A DNA stretch of 64,000 nucleotides from Nephromyces sp. MM_2019 (Eukaryota; Apicomplexa; Aconoidasida; Nephromycida): contig JADHZB010000280.1 of NCBI GenBank assembly GCA_015657535.1, positions 27,232 through 91,231 on the forward strand, in the 5' to 3' direction. The notes beneath the pieces are model-generated. The model was not told the DNA's origin. It made no database searches and saw only the letters and a program-made list of their open reading frames with translations. Of this stretch, positions 50,152 to 63,700 are shown in pieces; the first letter of the stretch is position 1; every line of letters begins with the position of its first letter. The position numbers and the translations under genes were made by a program.

Positions 50152-52253
50152 ATGGCCCCCAATCCAAGGGGAATACCAACACCTCGTTCTAAAAAAGTTC
50201 GGAGGTATAATGAGTTGAGCATTGTACCCAAAATTAACCCACAAAATCGACCCTTACCCTCAATTTTGACACCTCCATCAAATCTCCCCAAATTTAAGGG
50301 TGGAAAGCCTATATTTAATAACAGCTTTGAGTTGTTTCAACAAGAGGTCATATATTGCACACACTTTTAGTCTATGTGTTTCACTAGCTTGCTTTGACGC
50401 AATAACCTATTAAGCCTTAATGTGTACATGTGAATTGTGTATGTAATTAAATTATTTGTTTGTTTTTCTATGTAAACAACACGTATATACCTGCTTTCTC
50501 ATTATTTTTGTATAAGTGTGCGTATATGACATTATATGAATTTTCTTAGGTTATCAAAGCACAAACTAGAAAACTTTTTGACACAAACACACCCAAAATA
50601 ACTCAATTACAATCTTTACCTCTTAGCGAATATTTCAAGCTAAATGCAAATTATAATTTTCAATTAACTGGAAAATTCGAAGGTTTACACCTTTATATTT
50701 TCTTATCATAAAAATATACATATATATCATTATATATATGCTTTGGTTAAATATACAAAATTCAACGCAAATACCATAGTCTTATACTTACATCAGTTAT
50801 ATTCCCTATTTTGATCTAAGTCACACTCGATGAAACACACTTAAACATACACACTGATACATATATATACACACACACTGATACATATATATACACACAC
50901 ACTGATACATATATATATACACACACTGATACATATATATACACACACACTGATACATATATATACACACACACTGATACATATATATATACACACACTG
51001 ATACATATATATACACACACACTGATACATATACACACTGATACATATATACATACACACACTAACATATATATAAACACACACAAACTGACGCATATAT
51101 ATATATATATATATATACACATTTTTAAATGTGCATTCTTCACAGAAAATGGTGAAAATTTCACAGAAGAATTTAAATATGTGTGTAAAAAACTTTTCTT
51201 GGTGGGTTGGTTGAAAGCTCGAAGAAATTTCGCAATTGGACAGGTATATTAAGAGCATGCAATTTAATTATAACTAAATTTTATATAAAATAATCATTCT
51301 ATGTACATGTATGTATAAATTTATATATAGCATGGGCCTGTAATTTTATATATAGCATCTGTGTTTGAAAATATATATAGCATGTGTGTTAAATTTATAT
51401 ATAGCGTGTGTGTAAATCTATATTTGGTGATTGTGTATGTGTGTGTATGAAATGGTTATGGGATTGTGTGTGTGTAGTTGCAAGGTGATTATAAGGCAAT
51501 GATGTATATGAAGAGGTGGCTAGAACTTGGTTTAATAAATGGCACACAAATCAATAGTGCTAATTTTTCAAGTCAAAATTATGGAATGAATCAACTTGAT
51601 TTTTTGTAAGCTTTAGCTATGTTGTGCATGCGTTTATGTTGTGTATGTGTGTTGTGCACGTGTGTGTGATTTTTTTTTATAGGTCTAATTTAATAATATA
51701 TATGTGTGTGTCTATAATTTTGAAGGCAACTTTCAATTATTAGAGATTATAGAACAGAAAATCAAAAGGGTAGACATGAAGTCGAGGTAGTTTATATATA
51801 ATTATGTGTAATGTGTGTATATTCTTGTATGTATAATGTGTGTATAATTTTGATGTGTATAATTTTGATGTGTATAATTTTGATGTGTATAATTTTGATG
51901 TGTATAACTTTGATATGTATAATTTTGATGTATATAATATGATTTGCATATATTTGATGTGTATAATTATACTTTTAAATTCTTTTCGGATATTTTTATG
52001 TTTACTTTATGTATAATTGATATTTCAAAGATGGGATGTCTATGTGTGTGTGTGATTTACCTAAATTTAATTCTTTATATATCTATTAACAAGAATATCT
52101 TGTTTTTTATATGTTGGTAAGTATATATAAAATTTTTGTACTTTCAAATAGAAAATGAATAGTATGAAAGCACAGCAATTGAAGATGGAATCACGTATAC
52201 GTCAAAATCAATTTGATGAATACTATAGAAATAACATTATTAAAAATTACTAA
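50152..52253 (+). CDS. Small unknown protein, six exons
   Basis: Exons 50152-50346, 50550-50682, 51146-51243, 51478-51605, 51726-51786 and 52152-52253 fit in phase (717 bases, 238 residues). The N-terminus is Pro and basic rich (MAPNPRGIPTPRSKKVRRY). The middle has LFLVGWLKARRNFAIGQ and MMYMKRWLELGLINGTQIN. The end is basic and helical (MKAQQLKMESRIRQNQFDEYY). The basic Pro-rich start could be an organelle leader or a nucleic-acid-binding tail. I do not recognise the family. The acceptor of exon 5 (TTTTGAAG) is unusual and least certain. Introns carry repeat arrays (50853-51066 and 51838-51940). Confidence 0.55.
50853..51066. repeat. 24-base minisatellite (actgatacatatatatacacacac), about 8-9 copies
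   Basis: Successive units start at 50853, 50877, 50901 and so on, shortening near the right end. The array is inside the second intron of the gene at 50152-52253. It produces long repetitive open frames on the minus strand in all three phases, which I regard as artefacts. Confidence 0.88.
51838..51940. repeat. 15-base tandem repeat (tgatgtgtataattt), about 7 copies
   Basis: Units start at 51851, 51866, 51881, 51896, 51911 and 51926, with a partial copy before. It lies in the last intron of the gene at 50152-52253 and creates a repetitive minus-strand frame that is not a gene. Confidence 0.88.
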
Positions 52254-52346
52254 AGTACATTACACATTTTTAAATACTATATACGATTTTTATGTGTAAA
52301 AAATGTATAAAAAAACTGTGTAAAAAGATCAAAAGTTGATATAATT

Positions 52347-52510
52347 TTAGCCTTGATTTGCTGAGGATGTATATTGCTGTGCTTTGGCCTCTTTATTTGC
52401 CTCTACACTCGTCATACGTTCAACTATTACCAAACGCTTCATAACTTCTTCCTAATCAAAATGTGTATATTTATATATATATATATTTAACTAAGATCTG
52501 TATCAAAATG

Positions 52511-52541
<31 letters not shown>

Positions 52542-52974
52542 CAAGATGTGTATCCAAATGTTTCAAAATGTTTATAACAAAAATATATGAAAATATTTAT
52601 CTGAAATGTATAGAAATCTATAAAAATATGCTAGTATTAACCTTAAGTACTAAATGAGTTAATGTGTGTAAATTGTGAATAATAATCAACATATGTGGTA
52701 TATATATTTATATATATATATATGTTTATATTAACTTACTTCAAGGAAGTCAAAAACAACATTTTTACACAACACACATTCACTGTCTAATTTTTCAATA
52801 ACAAAATCTCTCGTTTCATTCATTTGCATTATAACTTCCATTGTAGGTGAGTCGCTAAATAAAACACACACATGTTATAAATATATGCACATGGTTTACA
52901 TGTAAATCAAGTATTTGGATCAAGCTTATCTTTATGTGTATACATTTATATTGATCTAAGACAATATGAGTGAT

Positions 52975-53009
<35 letters not shown>

Positions 53010-53073
53010 GTATGTGTGTGTGTAAGTTATATATATACCATTTAACCAAGACTCCGTTTACAACGAGAACCAT
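52347..53073 (-). CDS. TFB5: TFIIH subunit TFB5/TTDA (p8)
   Basis: Three minus-strand exons, 53073-53039, 52854-52740 and 52451-52347, give 84 residues; the family is usually 67-75. It begins MVLVVNGVLVKCDSPTMEVI, matching the family start ([20 protein letters not shown]). It continues with FVIEKLDSECVLCKNVVFDFLEEEV (family FIIQDLDDTHLFV...V..LQ..V). The protein is the smallest TFIIH subunit; it stabilises p52/Tfb2 and promotes opening of DNA in nucleotide excision repair and transcription. The last 20 residues (EANKEAKAQQYTSSANQG) form an extra polar tail. Exons as short as 35 bases make it easy to miss. A TG run lies in the first intron. Confidence 0.82.
52975..53023. repeat. TG dinucleotide run
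   Basis: Nearly perfect TG alternation of about 49 bases, inside the first intron of the TFB5 gene. Confidence 0.9.
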
Positions 53074-54394
53074 AGTTAAAATTTGGTCTATTTATTTTCA
53101 GAAAATTAATATAAAAATTAAGTTGTCAAACTAAGTAATATATGACAATGTGTGTGAAATGAAGCTTGTCCAGTACAAAGCGTGTTTAATATATAGTGTT
53201 GTGACATGGAATGTATATAATGTGTGTTACTTGTGATGCGAGATTGGTGTAATATGTATAGCTTGTGATATGGAATGTGTGTAATTTGTGTTGCTTGTGA
53301 TATGGAATGTGTGTAATTTGTGTTGCTTGTGATAAAAATGTGTGGTTTATGTATTGTTTGTGATATGAAAGGTGTGTAGCTAATTATGTGATTGGTGTAT
53401 ATTGCGTTTGATGTGTATTGTGTGTGTCGTGTATGGGGCTTATGCTATTTGAGATGTATTCAATGTGTGGTAAGTTTTTGACATCTAATGATGTGTGTGT
53501 ACTATGTGTGGGCTGCAATGTTTGTATTGCTTGTAATGTTTGTAAAGCTTACTTATAATGTGTGTGAGCAGTGTTCATATTTTGATTTGTCATTTGTAAT
53601 TTGTTGTGGGTGTGCTTGGTATTTGTAGGGATACCTTAGGTCTATATTTTAAACTTTTGGCTCAATACAAATACTACATACACACACATACACCTAAATT
53701 TTAGCGCCTGTGTAATATAAATAAGCATTTAATTTCCCAAAATGCATATACAATACACACACATACAACACACCGAGGTAAATAAGCACACTAACTTAAA
53801 CACATCACACACACACATGTACACTTATATTACACACCTCAAACACACACATAAATACCCACACCAATACTTACATGTGCATAAACACACATATATATTC
53901 ACAAGCATAGACACATAAAGTTAATTTTATTTTAAAGACTGAAATAAATAATAATAAAATTTAAGATTTTGAAAAAGTAATAAGTATATTATAATTAAAA
54001 AATTTATTTTGACGAGTGCATGCTTTGTGTGTGTAAAATGTATAAAATTTTATTAGGTGTGTGTGAAATAAAAAGTGTGTATATAATGCGTGTGTAGTAA
54101 AATTAGAGTTTGTTTGGTGTGTGTAGTGGTAGAGAATGTTTTAGCACTATATCTAAGTTCTTAATACAACTTTTATATATATATTTATGAGGAGTGTGCT
54201 TGTGTATAGCAACTATTAGTATCTGTGTAACTGAAATTATTTGAGTTTAATTGAAAATGCGTGTATATATATTTGTGGAGTCTGCGCGTTCGGTATGAGT
54301 GTGGCTATAGTGTGCATGTTTGTAATAGGAAGTATGTGTGTGTATACTCATTAGTAATTTGTTTGTAGTGCGTAAATGGTAATTGGGTGTATTA
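53074..54394. other. Intergenic, alternating TG-rich and CA-rich blocks
   Basis: About 1.3 kb between two minus-strand genes. The plus strand is TG-rich at about 53110-53630, CA-rich at 53670-53930 and TG-rich again at 54010-54390. No coding frame is supported. Confidence 0.55.
53261..53336. repeat. 32-base tandem repeat, two full copies and a partial third
   Basis: The unit gcttgtgatatggaatgtgt plus 12 further bases starts at 53261 and 53293. A third, diverging copy starts at 53325. Confidence 0.85.
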
Positions 54395-54872
54395 TTATAT
54401 CAAAAATGTTTGTTTTTTCATCGCCAAATTTATTAAATTTTCGATTTGTTCGTCAAAATGAACTTTTTGTAATGTCAGGCCTTGTGGTGGTGCACAGTAA
54501 TTACAAATTTTAATTTTATTTGTTTTAAATAGTAAATCTTTAATTTCATTAAAATTTATACGATCCAGGCCAATCTAAAATATGTGTGGGTGTAAAATTC
54601 ATTGTTAAGTGTTTAAAATATTTGCGGAAAATGTATAATGTGTGTGGAATATTTGCTTAAAATGTGTGGTGTGTAAAATACGTGAAAAAAAAAGTGTAAT
54701 TAAAATCAATATAATTATATACAATATGTGTGTTCAAAACGTTCGAAATTGTGTTTAAAATATATATAATTTAATTGTTAAATAATTATCATTTGCGTGT
54801 ATTTAAATCTACTTAATTGATGTGTGTGTAAGATGCGAGTACAATGATTGGGTATGTATAGTGTAATTATAT

Positions 54873-54910
<38 letters not shown>

Positions 54911-56639
54911 TATATTGTAAACTTACTTGAATTAATAACGATGCGATATTTCTAACCATTTTGTAAAGAAATCGATCTCCCTTTATTTTCATTCGTAACC
55001 TAAAAATGTGAGTAATTAATGTATATATATAGTATGTATAGCTAATGTGTGTATATAATGTATATAATTAAAGTATATGGGTATGATGTGCATAAGTAGT
55101 GTATATATATTTATCATGTGTGTAAAAAATTGTAGTTATCTAATATATATATATTAAATAATATTTTTATACCTAGTGGGTAAATCTTTTGAGATTTGGT
55201 TATCAAAGCCATCTTGCATAAGAAATTCCAACAAATTTATATTACAAAATGTACTTAATATTTTGTTTTTTTCAGTACCTTTATAACTGCCCATAAAATT
55301 CTAAATATGTGTGAATATATAATACATACACACATACACACACACATGCATAAATGAGTAGCTGTATATACATGCGGTTGGATTATGTTGCAAGATCAGG
55401 TATGTGTATATATGTGTATCTATATGTTGTGTGCATTTTTAAAAAAGTGCATATATATATATAATCATCTGTGGTTATATGTGTGTGTAACTTTTAGATA
55501 CATCTCGGAGATTTTAAATGTGTGTGCATATTTCAAATTACCTTAAAATCGTGACTACCAATTAACAAATCAGAAAAATCCCTCATTTTTTGAATATCAA
55601 TTTTGGGCCAATTTTTGTAGTTTTTATTCATCAAAAATTTATCATTTTGTATTACCCAAGAATTTTTATTATATGGAATTCCCGTGGAAGTCAATTCATA
55701 ATCATATGTATATGTTTTCCCCAAGTTGTTAGACCTAACATTGAACTTATTAAAATAATGTGTATAAGAGATGTTTGAAAAAAGTGATAAAAAAGTAAAA
55801 GAGAACTATGTTTAAAAGCATAATAATATAAGCTGAAAATTTCAATAAGTCTATATAACAATATATAGCTTCTTTTAAATGTATAAATTGAATAATTCAT
55901 AATATAAACTACTTCTGGTGAGGGTGCTTGAATAATTGCGCGAACTCTTATATTTTTATTTATTATTGAATTTAATGAAATTTGTAATCTCTCAGGTAAT
56001 TTACAGTTAAATATCTTGGAATTAAAATTTCCTATCAATTGGCAAGCCTGATGTCACATATATATATATACACATGTGTGTAAAATATATACACTAAAGC
56101 CAATAAGAAAATTGATATACATACTACAGCAAATTCAATTTTTAAGAACAAACAAAAGAATATATTTATAAATTTAGATACGTGTGATGCAACTTAAGAA
56201 CTTGTGTGTTAATATACATTTATAAATATACATATATCTATTTACATATATATACCAAATAATTAGCATGGACACCACGATCTGTTCTACTTGAAGTTAT
56301 TAATTTGAAACTTTTTGGTAAATTTCCATTTAGTTTTAACAGGTTGTTTGTTAAGTAATTCGCTATTGACATGTGTGAATCTGTGTGTAAATTTTGATGT
56401 TGTTGATGATTAATGTGTGAATTCCAGCCAGAAAATTTCAAACCATCATATGAAATTATTAAAATAAAATTTACATTTTGATTGATGATTTTATTATGTG
56501 TTAAGCAGTCAAAGCTACTTAAATTATTTGAAACTTGGTTGAATTTGTAATTATTTTTGATGTGATTTGGTGGTGTATGAAATTCGTTGCTTTTAGAAAT
56601 AAATGATAATATCAATATTATACAAATTTGAGTAATCAT
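54395..56639 (-). CDS. truA: TruA-type tRNA pseudouridine synthase with N-terminal hydrophobic leader
   Basis: Six minus-strand exons, 56639-56256, 56047-55913, 55745-55542, 55300-55173, 54999-54927 and 54574-54395, sum to 1104 bases (367 residues). TruA enzymes convert uridines 38-40 of the tRNA anticodon stem to pseudouridine. Marks in order: ILIISYDGLKFSGWNSH (about residues 58-74); the catalytic loop SSRTDRGVHAN with its Asp (about 116-126); LGKTYTYDYEL; GSHDFKNFMGS; GDRFLYKMVRNIASLL; and a C-terminal APPQGLTL. The N-terminus MITQICIILILSFISKSNEF looks like a signal peptide, followed by an Asn/Lys/His-rich stretch. That fits targeting to the apicoplast or the secretory path, though a mitochondrial or cytosolic protein is not excluded. 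Introns are 167 to 352 bases. Confidence 0.9.
54867..54914. repeat. TA dinucleotide run
   Basis: About 48 bases of nearly pure TA, at the acceptor side of the last TruA intron on its transcribed strand's 5' half. Confidence 0.85.
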
Positions 56640-56792
56640 GTGTGAATGTGAATGATTAAAATTCTATTCTAATTCAACTCAAAAAGTTATGAATATATAT
56701 ATATATACATATATTATGTGTATTTAGTTTTTACCTGGTATTGTGTATATGTGTGTACTTTATAAAAGTATGTATGTATATTTATATATATA

Positions 56793-56834
<42 letters not shown>

Positions 56835-57615
56835 TTACATGTCTGTGTGAGAGTAGTTAACTCTTCATTTAAATAGGGAAAAATAGAAAAGTATCAGGAG
56901 GTGTAACTACTATGATTTTCGGTTAAAAAATTGGATAATTTTATAATATATCTATTGACAGTATACTTAAACTCAATTTGAGAGTTGACATTACCTAAAC
57001 AAACACTGAATACTCACTTCTTCTAATTATACTGGGATATAAATATATATATAGGATATAAATATATATAATATATACATATATATAAATACTAATTGAG
57101 AACAAAATTACTCACTCACACATACACACACACAAGTATACAAAGATACAACCTTCTACACAAACACACACACACACTCAAACGTACATTTATATACCAA
57201 CATATACATATATGTATACAAGCTTATGCACAACTACTACACAAACAAACATCACACTCCCATACACACACTTTAACATATAAATATATACAACCTAACA
57301 TAGTTTGCTAATAAGGCATATAATGTACTCAGGTTTTCAAAATTAACTCCTTATAAATTAACAAAAATTTTGAAACCTAAACATCTTAGGTATATTTAAA
57401 CATTGAGAATTGAGCTGAAAATGATTGATTAGATTTACTATCAAAACAGCAAAGACTTAGACCTAAATCACAAACGACATATTATAATAATATGCTTTAC
57501 CATTGATTTAAATATATATTTCAGGCTACCCTAATTTAATTTCAAACGATTTGAACTACAAGAGTTTATAGATGTTAATTTTGGTGACTCAGACCTTGAA
57601 CCTCAAAAAATAAAT
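56640..57615. other. Divergent intergenic region
   Basis: About 980 bases between TruA (minus) and RPB7 (plus). It contains a long TA run (about 56772-56831) and a CA-rich block (57113-57270). A 71-codon frame over the CA block is a repeat artefact. Confidence 0.55.
56772..56831. repeat. TA-rich run
   Basis: About 60 bases of TA alternation with a few interruptions, in the promoter interval between two divergent genes. Confidence 0.85.
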
Positions 57616-58532
57616 ATGTTTTTTGTCATTGAAGAATGGAGGTGTATAACTCTCCGACCTTCTCAATTGGGACCACACTATAAGCAGTCAGTAGAGGATG
57701 CTCTTCGATTACAAGTCGAAGGTAAATGTACCCCTAAGAATGGTTACCTGATATGTGTAATTCAAGTATTAAGGAAATTACCGGGACGCATACAAGATTC
57801 AACTGGAGACATTTTAGTGGATGTATATTACAAAGCTGTGGTATTTAAACCAATTAAAGATGAGGTATTTGAGATATGTCCATTAAACTTATACTTTCTC
57901 TTATCCAATTTTCATTCTTTATTTATGAATTAGCCAAATCTCCCCTCTTTCCTATTATAAGTATTTCTCTCAAGTCCAATTTTATATTTGACGCGGAAGG
58001 ATTCCGCATTATCACATTCACTCCAATTACTCCCACACACACACAGTTATTACACATAGAATTTTCTTGTTATTCAACACATGGACATAATAAACACAAA
58101 TTGAAGTATTCTTTTCTCTTGGAATGCTGGGACTATTCTATCATAATATACAAACATTAACACACTTTTACTAAAGTTCAAATAACTCATATCGATGGAA
58201 ACAAATGTTATCTACGCTGCTACTTTTCTATTTATTTTTTACAGATCCTTGATGGTGTTGTAACCGATGTAAATAAACTTGGATTCTTTGCTCTCTGTGG
58301 CCCACTCAAGGTCTTTGTTAGCAAGAATGCCATACCATCTTCATATTCATTTGACGAGGGAGCTATAATCCCAAGATATACAGACTCCGAAAGTTCCATC
58401 AAAGCACAGACTGAAGTGCGAATGAAGATACAAGGGTTTTCTTATGGGAGCAATAACTTGTTTGCAATCGCAACAATTAACTCAAACTTCTTGGGACCTA
58501 TTGATAGTGAAGCTGCTTTAATAAATGATTAA
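57616..58532 (+). CDS. RPB7: RNA polymerase II subunit RPB7
   Basis: Exons 57616-57864 and 58245-58532 give 178 residues; RPB7 is 171-176. The N-terminal RNP-like domain reads MFFVIEEWRCITLRPSQLGP and later IQDSTGDILVDVYYKAVVF. The C-terminal S1/OB-fold part reads ILDGVVTDVNKLGFFALCGP, FVSKNAIPS and FAIATINSNFLGP. RPB7 pairs with RPB4 in the stalk of RNA polymerase II and contacts emerging RNA. The intron (380 bases) starts GTATTT and ends TTTACAG. Its internal open frame (57876-58160) is not coding. The coding part has the plain texture of the left half of the window, with no TG or CA runs. Confidence 0.92.
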
Positions 58533-59735
58533 GGAAGTAATCATATAGCTAATAATCAATTGGATCTTTAGCTCCGAATGTGATCGGCTAATAACTCGCC
58601 CAAATATATTAAATAGTCTGGCATAACGAGAACAATGCTTGCTTATTATTATAACAACAATAGGATTACAGATGTTATGGCCATTCACAGAGTCCCCACA
58701 AATGACAAGTATATCATCAACCTTATAATAATTCATATCACAAAAGTCTACACCCCAGGCCTCCACACACAACCGCTACCACAGCTTCCCAAATATAACA
58801 TCAATTTTATCTTTCAACACATAGCTACTACACTAGAATTGCACATATTTTTCCTATGGTATTATAGTGTAACTTCCTAGGCATAAATGTTATTAAATAA
58901 ATATATCAAGTGATATATTCAAAATGAAATATAAATATAGTTTATTCATTTCACTAATTGAATAGTTCTTAATGCTTTTTTTTTTACAAGGAAATAATTT
59001 TTTATCTCAAAATTTTGAGAAATATTCAATATTTCTATACAAATATACCTTATTATACATTCTAAGTCCTCTTATAATTTTTTAATAAGGGACTGTGATT
59101 TGTTTGTTAAATCTGAAATCCATATACAAAATTTTGTATATTAACAAAAAATTTCTCGATTTATATACACATAGATATATATGTGGCGTGTGTGTGTGAC
59201 TTGTATGTGATGTATGTGTTAGATGGTTGTGTAATGTACTTGTTTATATGATATTTTTAGTCTTTTGTCATGAAATATCGTATACATAAACCATTCAAAT
59301 ATAGCTTTAATTAAAGCATAAATTTGAGTGCTATAAAAAATGTAAACCATAAAATCATTCCATCACATATTCTGCATAGAAACACAAGTTATGTACACAC
59401 AAAAGTTGCGCATGTAAAAGCAACATACACATATTTATCACGTCATACGCACATACTATGCATCTATTTATACACAACTCACACATGACATACACACACA
59501 ATTCATGTGGCTTCAGGCATTGTTTAAATTCACACTAGGTTAACACACATACTCACAAGTTGTTACATACAGACATAAGTTATGTAAACAAACAACTACA
59601 TATATGTGTTGAAATCAAACACAACAAAGTTGCATGCAAAGGTATCATACAAATAAACTTTAAATACACCTCTATCGAGCCTAAGGATCAGGCATAGACT
59701 ACTACTTTTTCAAGCTTATCACCCACACAATAGCT

Positions 59736-59830
59736 CATGCACACCCACACACTCACACACACACACACCGACGCACTCACACACGCACACGCTCACACAA
59801 ACACGCCCCCACCCACACCCACATACTCCC
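59736..59830. repeat. CA-rich run
   Basis: About 95 bases of CA alternation, interrupted by single C, T or G changes. Confidence 0.8.
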
Positions 59831-60692
59831 ACCCACTCCCAATATACACCCAGATCCTTAAATTCAAAAACCATATTAAAAACTACCCCACCCTTTGATG
59901 TACAAGACTTAAAAAGGTGTGTGAGTGTGTGCGTAGAAAGTTGTTATCAATTTTTTTTTTTAAAAGTCGGTTGATATAAAAAAATGAATAGATAAAGCTA
60001 CTACACACAATACACATGATATATATATATATATGTATGATCTTTTTAATAATTTTTACATCTCCATTAAAACATCAAAAAACAAAATTTCCTCATACTT
60101 ATTCTGTAACTAAATAGTGTGTGTATATACATACATATATATATACATATATATGTTTGCCTGTATGTGTTTAAACAAATTATATATATTATAATTTCAA
60201 AATGTATACACCTATTCCCGATATTCATTTTCATGAATCACCCCCCAGAACTAATAACTTTTCCCCAATTTCTGTCCAATATATACACAATGGCTATCAT
60301 AGAAATCCAAATACACACACACTCTTTTGTGAGAGGTAGATGTGTATGTAGGGAAGTGTTTAGGGTGATGGGGGGGAGAGAGGTGTTTGTAGATGTGTGT
60401 TAAGCAAAAGGAGGGAGTTACCCTTTTATATTTGTGTATGTGACTATGTTTGTGCTTGTGGGTGTGTGATTATATTTGTTTGTAAACGTGCGATTGTGGA
60501 TGTTTGTTGGTGCGTGTTTGTGTGTATGCGTTTGTGTGCATGTAAGGGTGTGATTGGTTGATGGAAATTTAGGTTTTATTCAATTTCCACCTATAAGAAA
60601 AGTCAATTAGCATAGTTTTATTTTCCATGTACAATTTCAATACACACATCCACACTTATCTATCTTCTCATCCCCCACCACTACCTCCTTCC

Positions 60693-60714
60693 GCACACAC
60701 ACACACACACACAC
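60693..60714. repeat. CA dinucleotide run
   Basis: About 22 bases of perfect CA alternation just upstream of the first visible exon of the coiled-coil gene. Confidence 0.85.
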
Positions 60715-60748
60715 TCCTAATTTGAAAATTTGTGTGTATAAATTTTAG

Positions 60749-63700
60749 TGTAAAAGTTAACCCATTTACATACAGTGAACCACCTAAGATTCATGGGCCA
60801 ACGAAACATAAAAAATTTGGTAAACAAATTTTAATTAAATTTTATTTAATTTACAAAAGCTTATTTACACATTTTTAGGTAACAGAAATCACCCAAACCA
60901 ACTTAAACAACCTGTAAGTATACATACACACATTGAATGTGTATGCATTTATGTAGGCTGCCTATGAATGTGTGTAGGCTATATGTATGCGTGTAGAATA
61001 CATATATACATATTGGGTGTATTAACTATATATTTTATCACATTTATGTTGACAGGTTAATGCATATGCATATTGTATTTTTATATATACGTGTTTGTAA
61101 ATGTGTGCTTGTATTGTATTTAATGTATGTGTATAATTATGTATATGTAGGAGTGTATACAGCTAAATAGATGAGATTATAATACTATGCACACACATAT
61201 TAATATTTTTTTTTATTTTAAACTGATTTTATTGACTCAGCTTGAAGAAGAAACAAAATCCTTATTACCAGATAAAAAACAAACTAATCTATCAGATATA
61301 TATGTAAGCTAATAATTCTATACACACACTCACATAGCCATACTGATGTTACACAAGACATACATAACACAAATAACACTCCTAAACTCACACACACATC
61401 ATTTTATTTATTAATTATTTTCATAATATATACTCTTTGATTTATTTCAGCTTTTTACTAATTTTTGAATCTATGTGTATATATGTATGTGTGTAATGCG
61501 CATGTTCATGTGTGTGTATGTGTATGTGTATATATTTGTGTGTATGAAGGATAAATTCTACTCATTAAAGTCAATCACTGAAAATTTAAATCATCGCCTA
61601 CAAATCTTAGAAAATGACAGACATGAAATTGAAATTAAAAAACTGAAAGAATATATAGATAAACTATATGAATTCCAAGTATGAACGAATTACACACATA
61701 CACCCACACACCTACCCACACACATACACATACACACACATGCCAACACACCTTTACACAAATCACGCCATATACACAATCACATTACTACACACAAATA
61801 ATATCCACGCTATCAGATATTTTTATTTTTTAAACACAAGCTATATACATATAAATATAAATAAATAATAACTGTGTGTATGTGTTTATATGCTTATATA
61901 TATTTTATATATATCTGTGTGTATATCAATTTAGAATGATAAATTTAAGCTCCTAGAAAATGAAAATATGAATTTGTTAGACGAAAGTAATATATTAAAC
62001 TCACATATCAACACATACACACACTTTAATCAAGACAATGAATTAAAACAAATTCAAAATGGGGATGAATTGGCTATAACAATAAGGGTTATAAATATAC
62101 TATACACACATACACAAACACACTGCACGCACACACTAATTTCAGACTCATTTACACACTTATTCATCCCACGTACACTCATACATTACACATCACCCAT
62201 CACGCAAATACATACATCTATCACACACACACACACATTTATCACACGCACAAATATACACACACATTTAATTCCTATATACATACAACGCTCAGTACAT
62301 ATATATAATTTTATTATTTTCAAACTATTTCTTCAAATTAAATCTTATATATGTTTGTATGTATATACACAATACTATATATATATGTGTGTGTTTAGGA
62401 TGATAAAAACACTCCTAATGAAAACAAGAATATGAATTTAGAGTCAGAATTAAAAAACTTAAAATATTACACACAATACAAATCAAAACCTCTTACACAC
62501 AAAACCAACACACATATTCTAAAATTGGAGGAACAATTACACACTCAAAAAAAAGATTATGAAGAAGAGAAATCAAAATTAGAATTAACATACGTATGTG
62601 CGGGTGTGTGTATGCGGGGTGTGTATGTGTGTGTGTTTAGTTATGAATGCCCATTCAGTATCTTAAGTATTTACGGATTTATGTGTACATGTGAATATTA
62701 TATGTATGTGTATTTATAAATACTGCGTGTGTATGATTTATTATTTATAGAAAGAAGAAATTAATAAAAAAAATAAAAAAATTGAATATTTGACTGAGCA
62801 ATTTGATAAAACGAAAAATCAAAATTTGTCAATTTTGAAAAAATTCGACGAAAAAAAACAACTTTGGTACAAATTAAGTACTGATAGTATAAAGGCAATT
62901 AAACAACAGGTTACATACACACACACAAACACATAGGCACACACACATACACGTACATGAATATAAATAAATATTTACACACATGATTATAAACACACAT
63001 TTACTCACATGATTATAAATACACATTTACTTACATGATTATAGATATATACACATATTATTTTTATGGAAACACACATATACATTTTTACACACACACA
63101 ATATATAACCTACATATATAAAATTATAACCCAGGATATGAAATAGATATATTATACATACAGAATAACACGAAATTGATTTTTTTGTCTTACACACATT
63201 ACTTATACACATAAATTCTTACACACAAATTTTCTACACTTTATTTTTTTACACACAGGAGAAAACCATTGAATTGTTAAATGAATGTTTATACACATTA
63301 ATTGAGAAGTTGGAAGAAAATAACCCAAAATCTTACTCACATTATAAAAAATATTTTAGTCGAACAAAATCTGATTTTAGTGAATTTTACACACACACTG
63401 GAAAACTTATTGATGAGCTTAAAGATCAAACAAACTCGCCAAACCAAAATGTTGATGATTTGGTAGGCCTTAAATACTTATTTTTATACATACAAACACA
63501 CATTCACACATATTTATAGGATATATACTCAGATAGCTTATACATACCATATAAACACTACATATATATAAATATTTAACACATTTATAAATGTATATAG
63601 AAATCCGAAAATTCAAATAATTCACAACAGACCGACCTAATTAAATTAAAACAAAATAACGAGCTCTCTAAGTTTCAATCTACACAGGTGTGTCTCATAA

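Larger units (their letters stand above)
58533..60748. other. Long intergenic region with TG and CA blocks; 5' end of the next gene may lie here
   Basis: About 2.2 kb. CA-rich at about 59340-59830 and 60640-60715; TG-rich at about 59170-59230, 59920-59940 and 60320-60560. Frames of 81-94 codons (58518-58772 minus, 58635-58880 plus, 60119-60403 plus) have no family match. The stretch from ATG 60235 (MNHPPELITFPQFL) could be a first exon of the coiled-coil gene, but I found no donor that keeps the phase. Confidence 0.45.

Noticed and set aside
50816..51258. Three overlapping minus-strand frames of 80-145 codons with repeated Tyr-Val-Ser-Val-Cys units
   Set aside because: All three phases stay open only because of the 24-base minisatellite; the array sits in an intron of a plus-strand gene.
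51740..51949. Minus-strand frame with repeated KLYTS units
   Set aside because: It is produced by the 15-base tandem repeat within an intron.
57096..57311. 71-codon Thr/His-rich frame
   Set aside because: Translation of CA-rich simple sequence between TruA and RPB7.
57876..58160. 94-codon plus-strand frame
   Set aside because: It lies inside the RPB7 intron, whose borders are fixed by the conserved protein.
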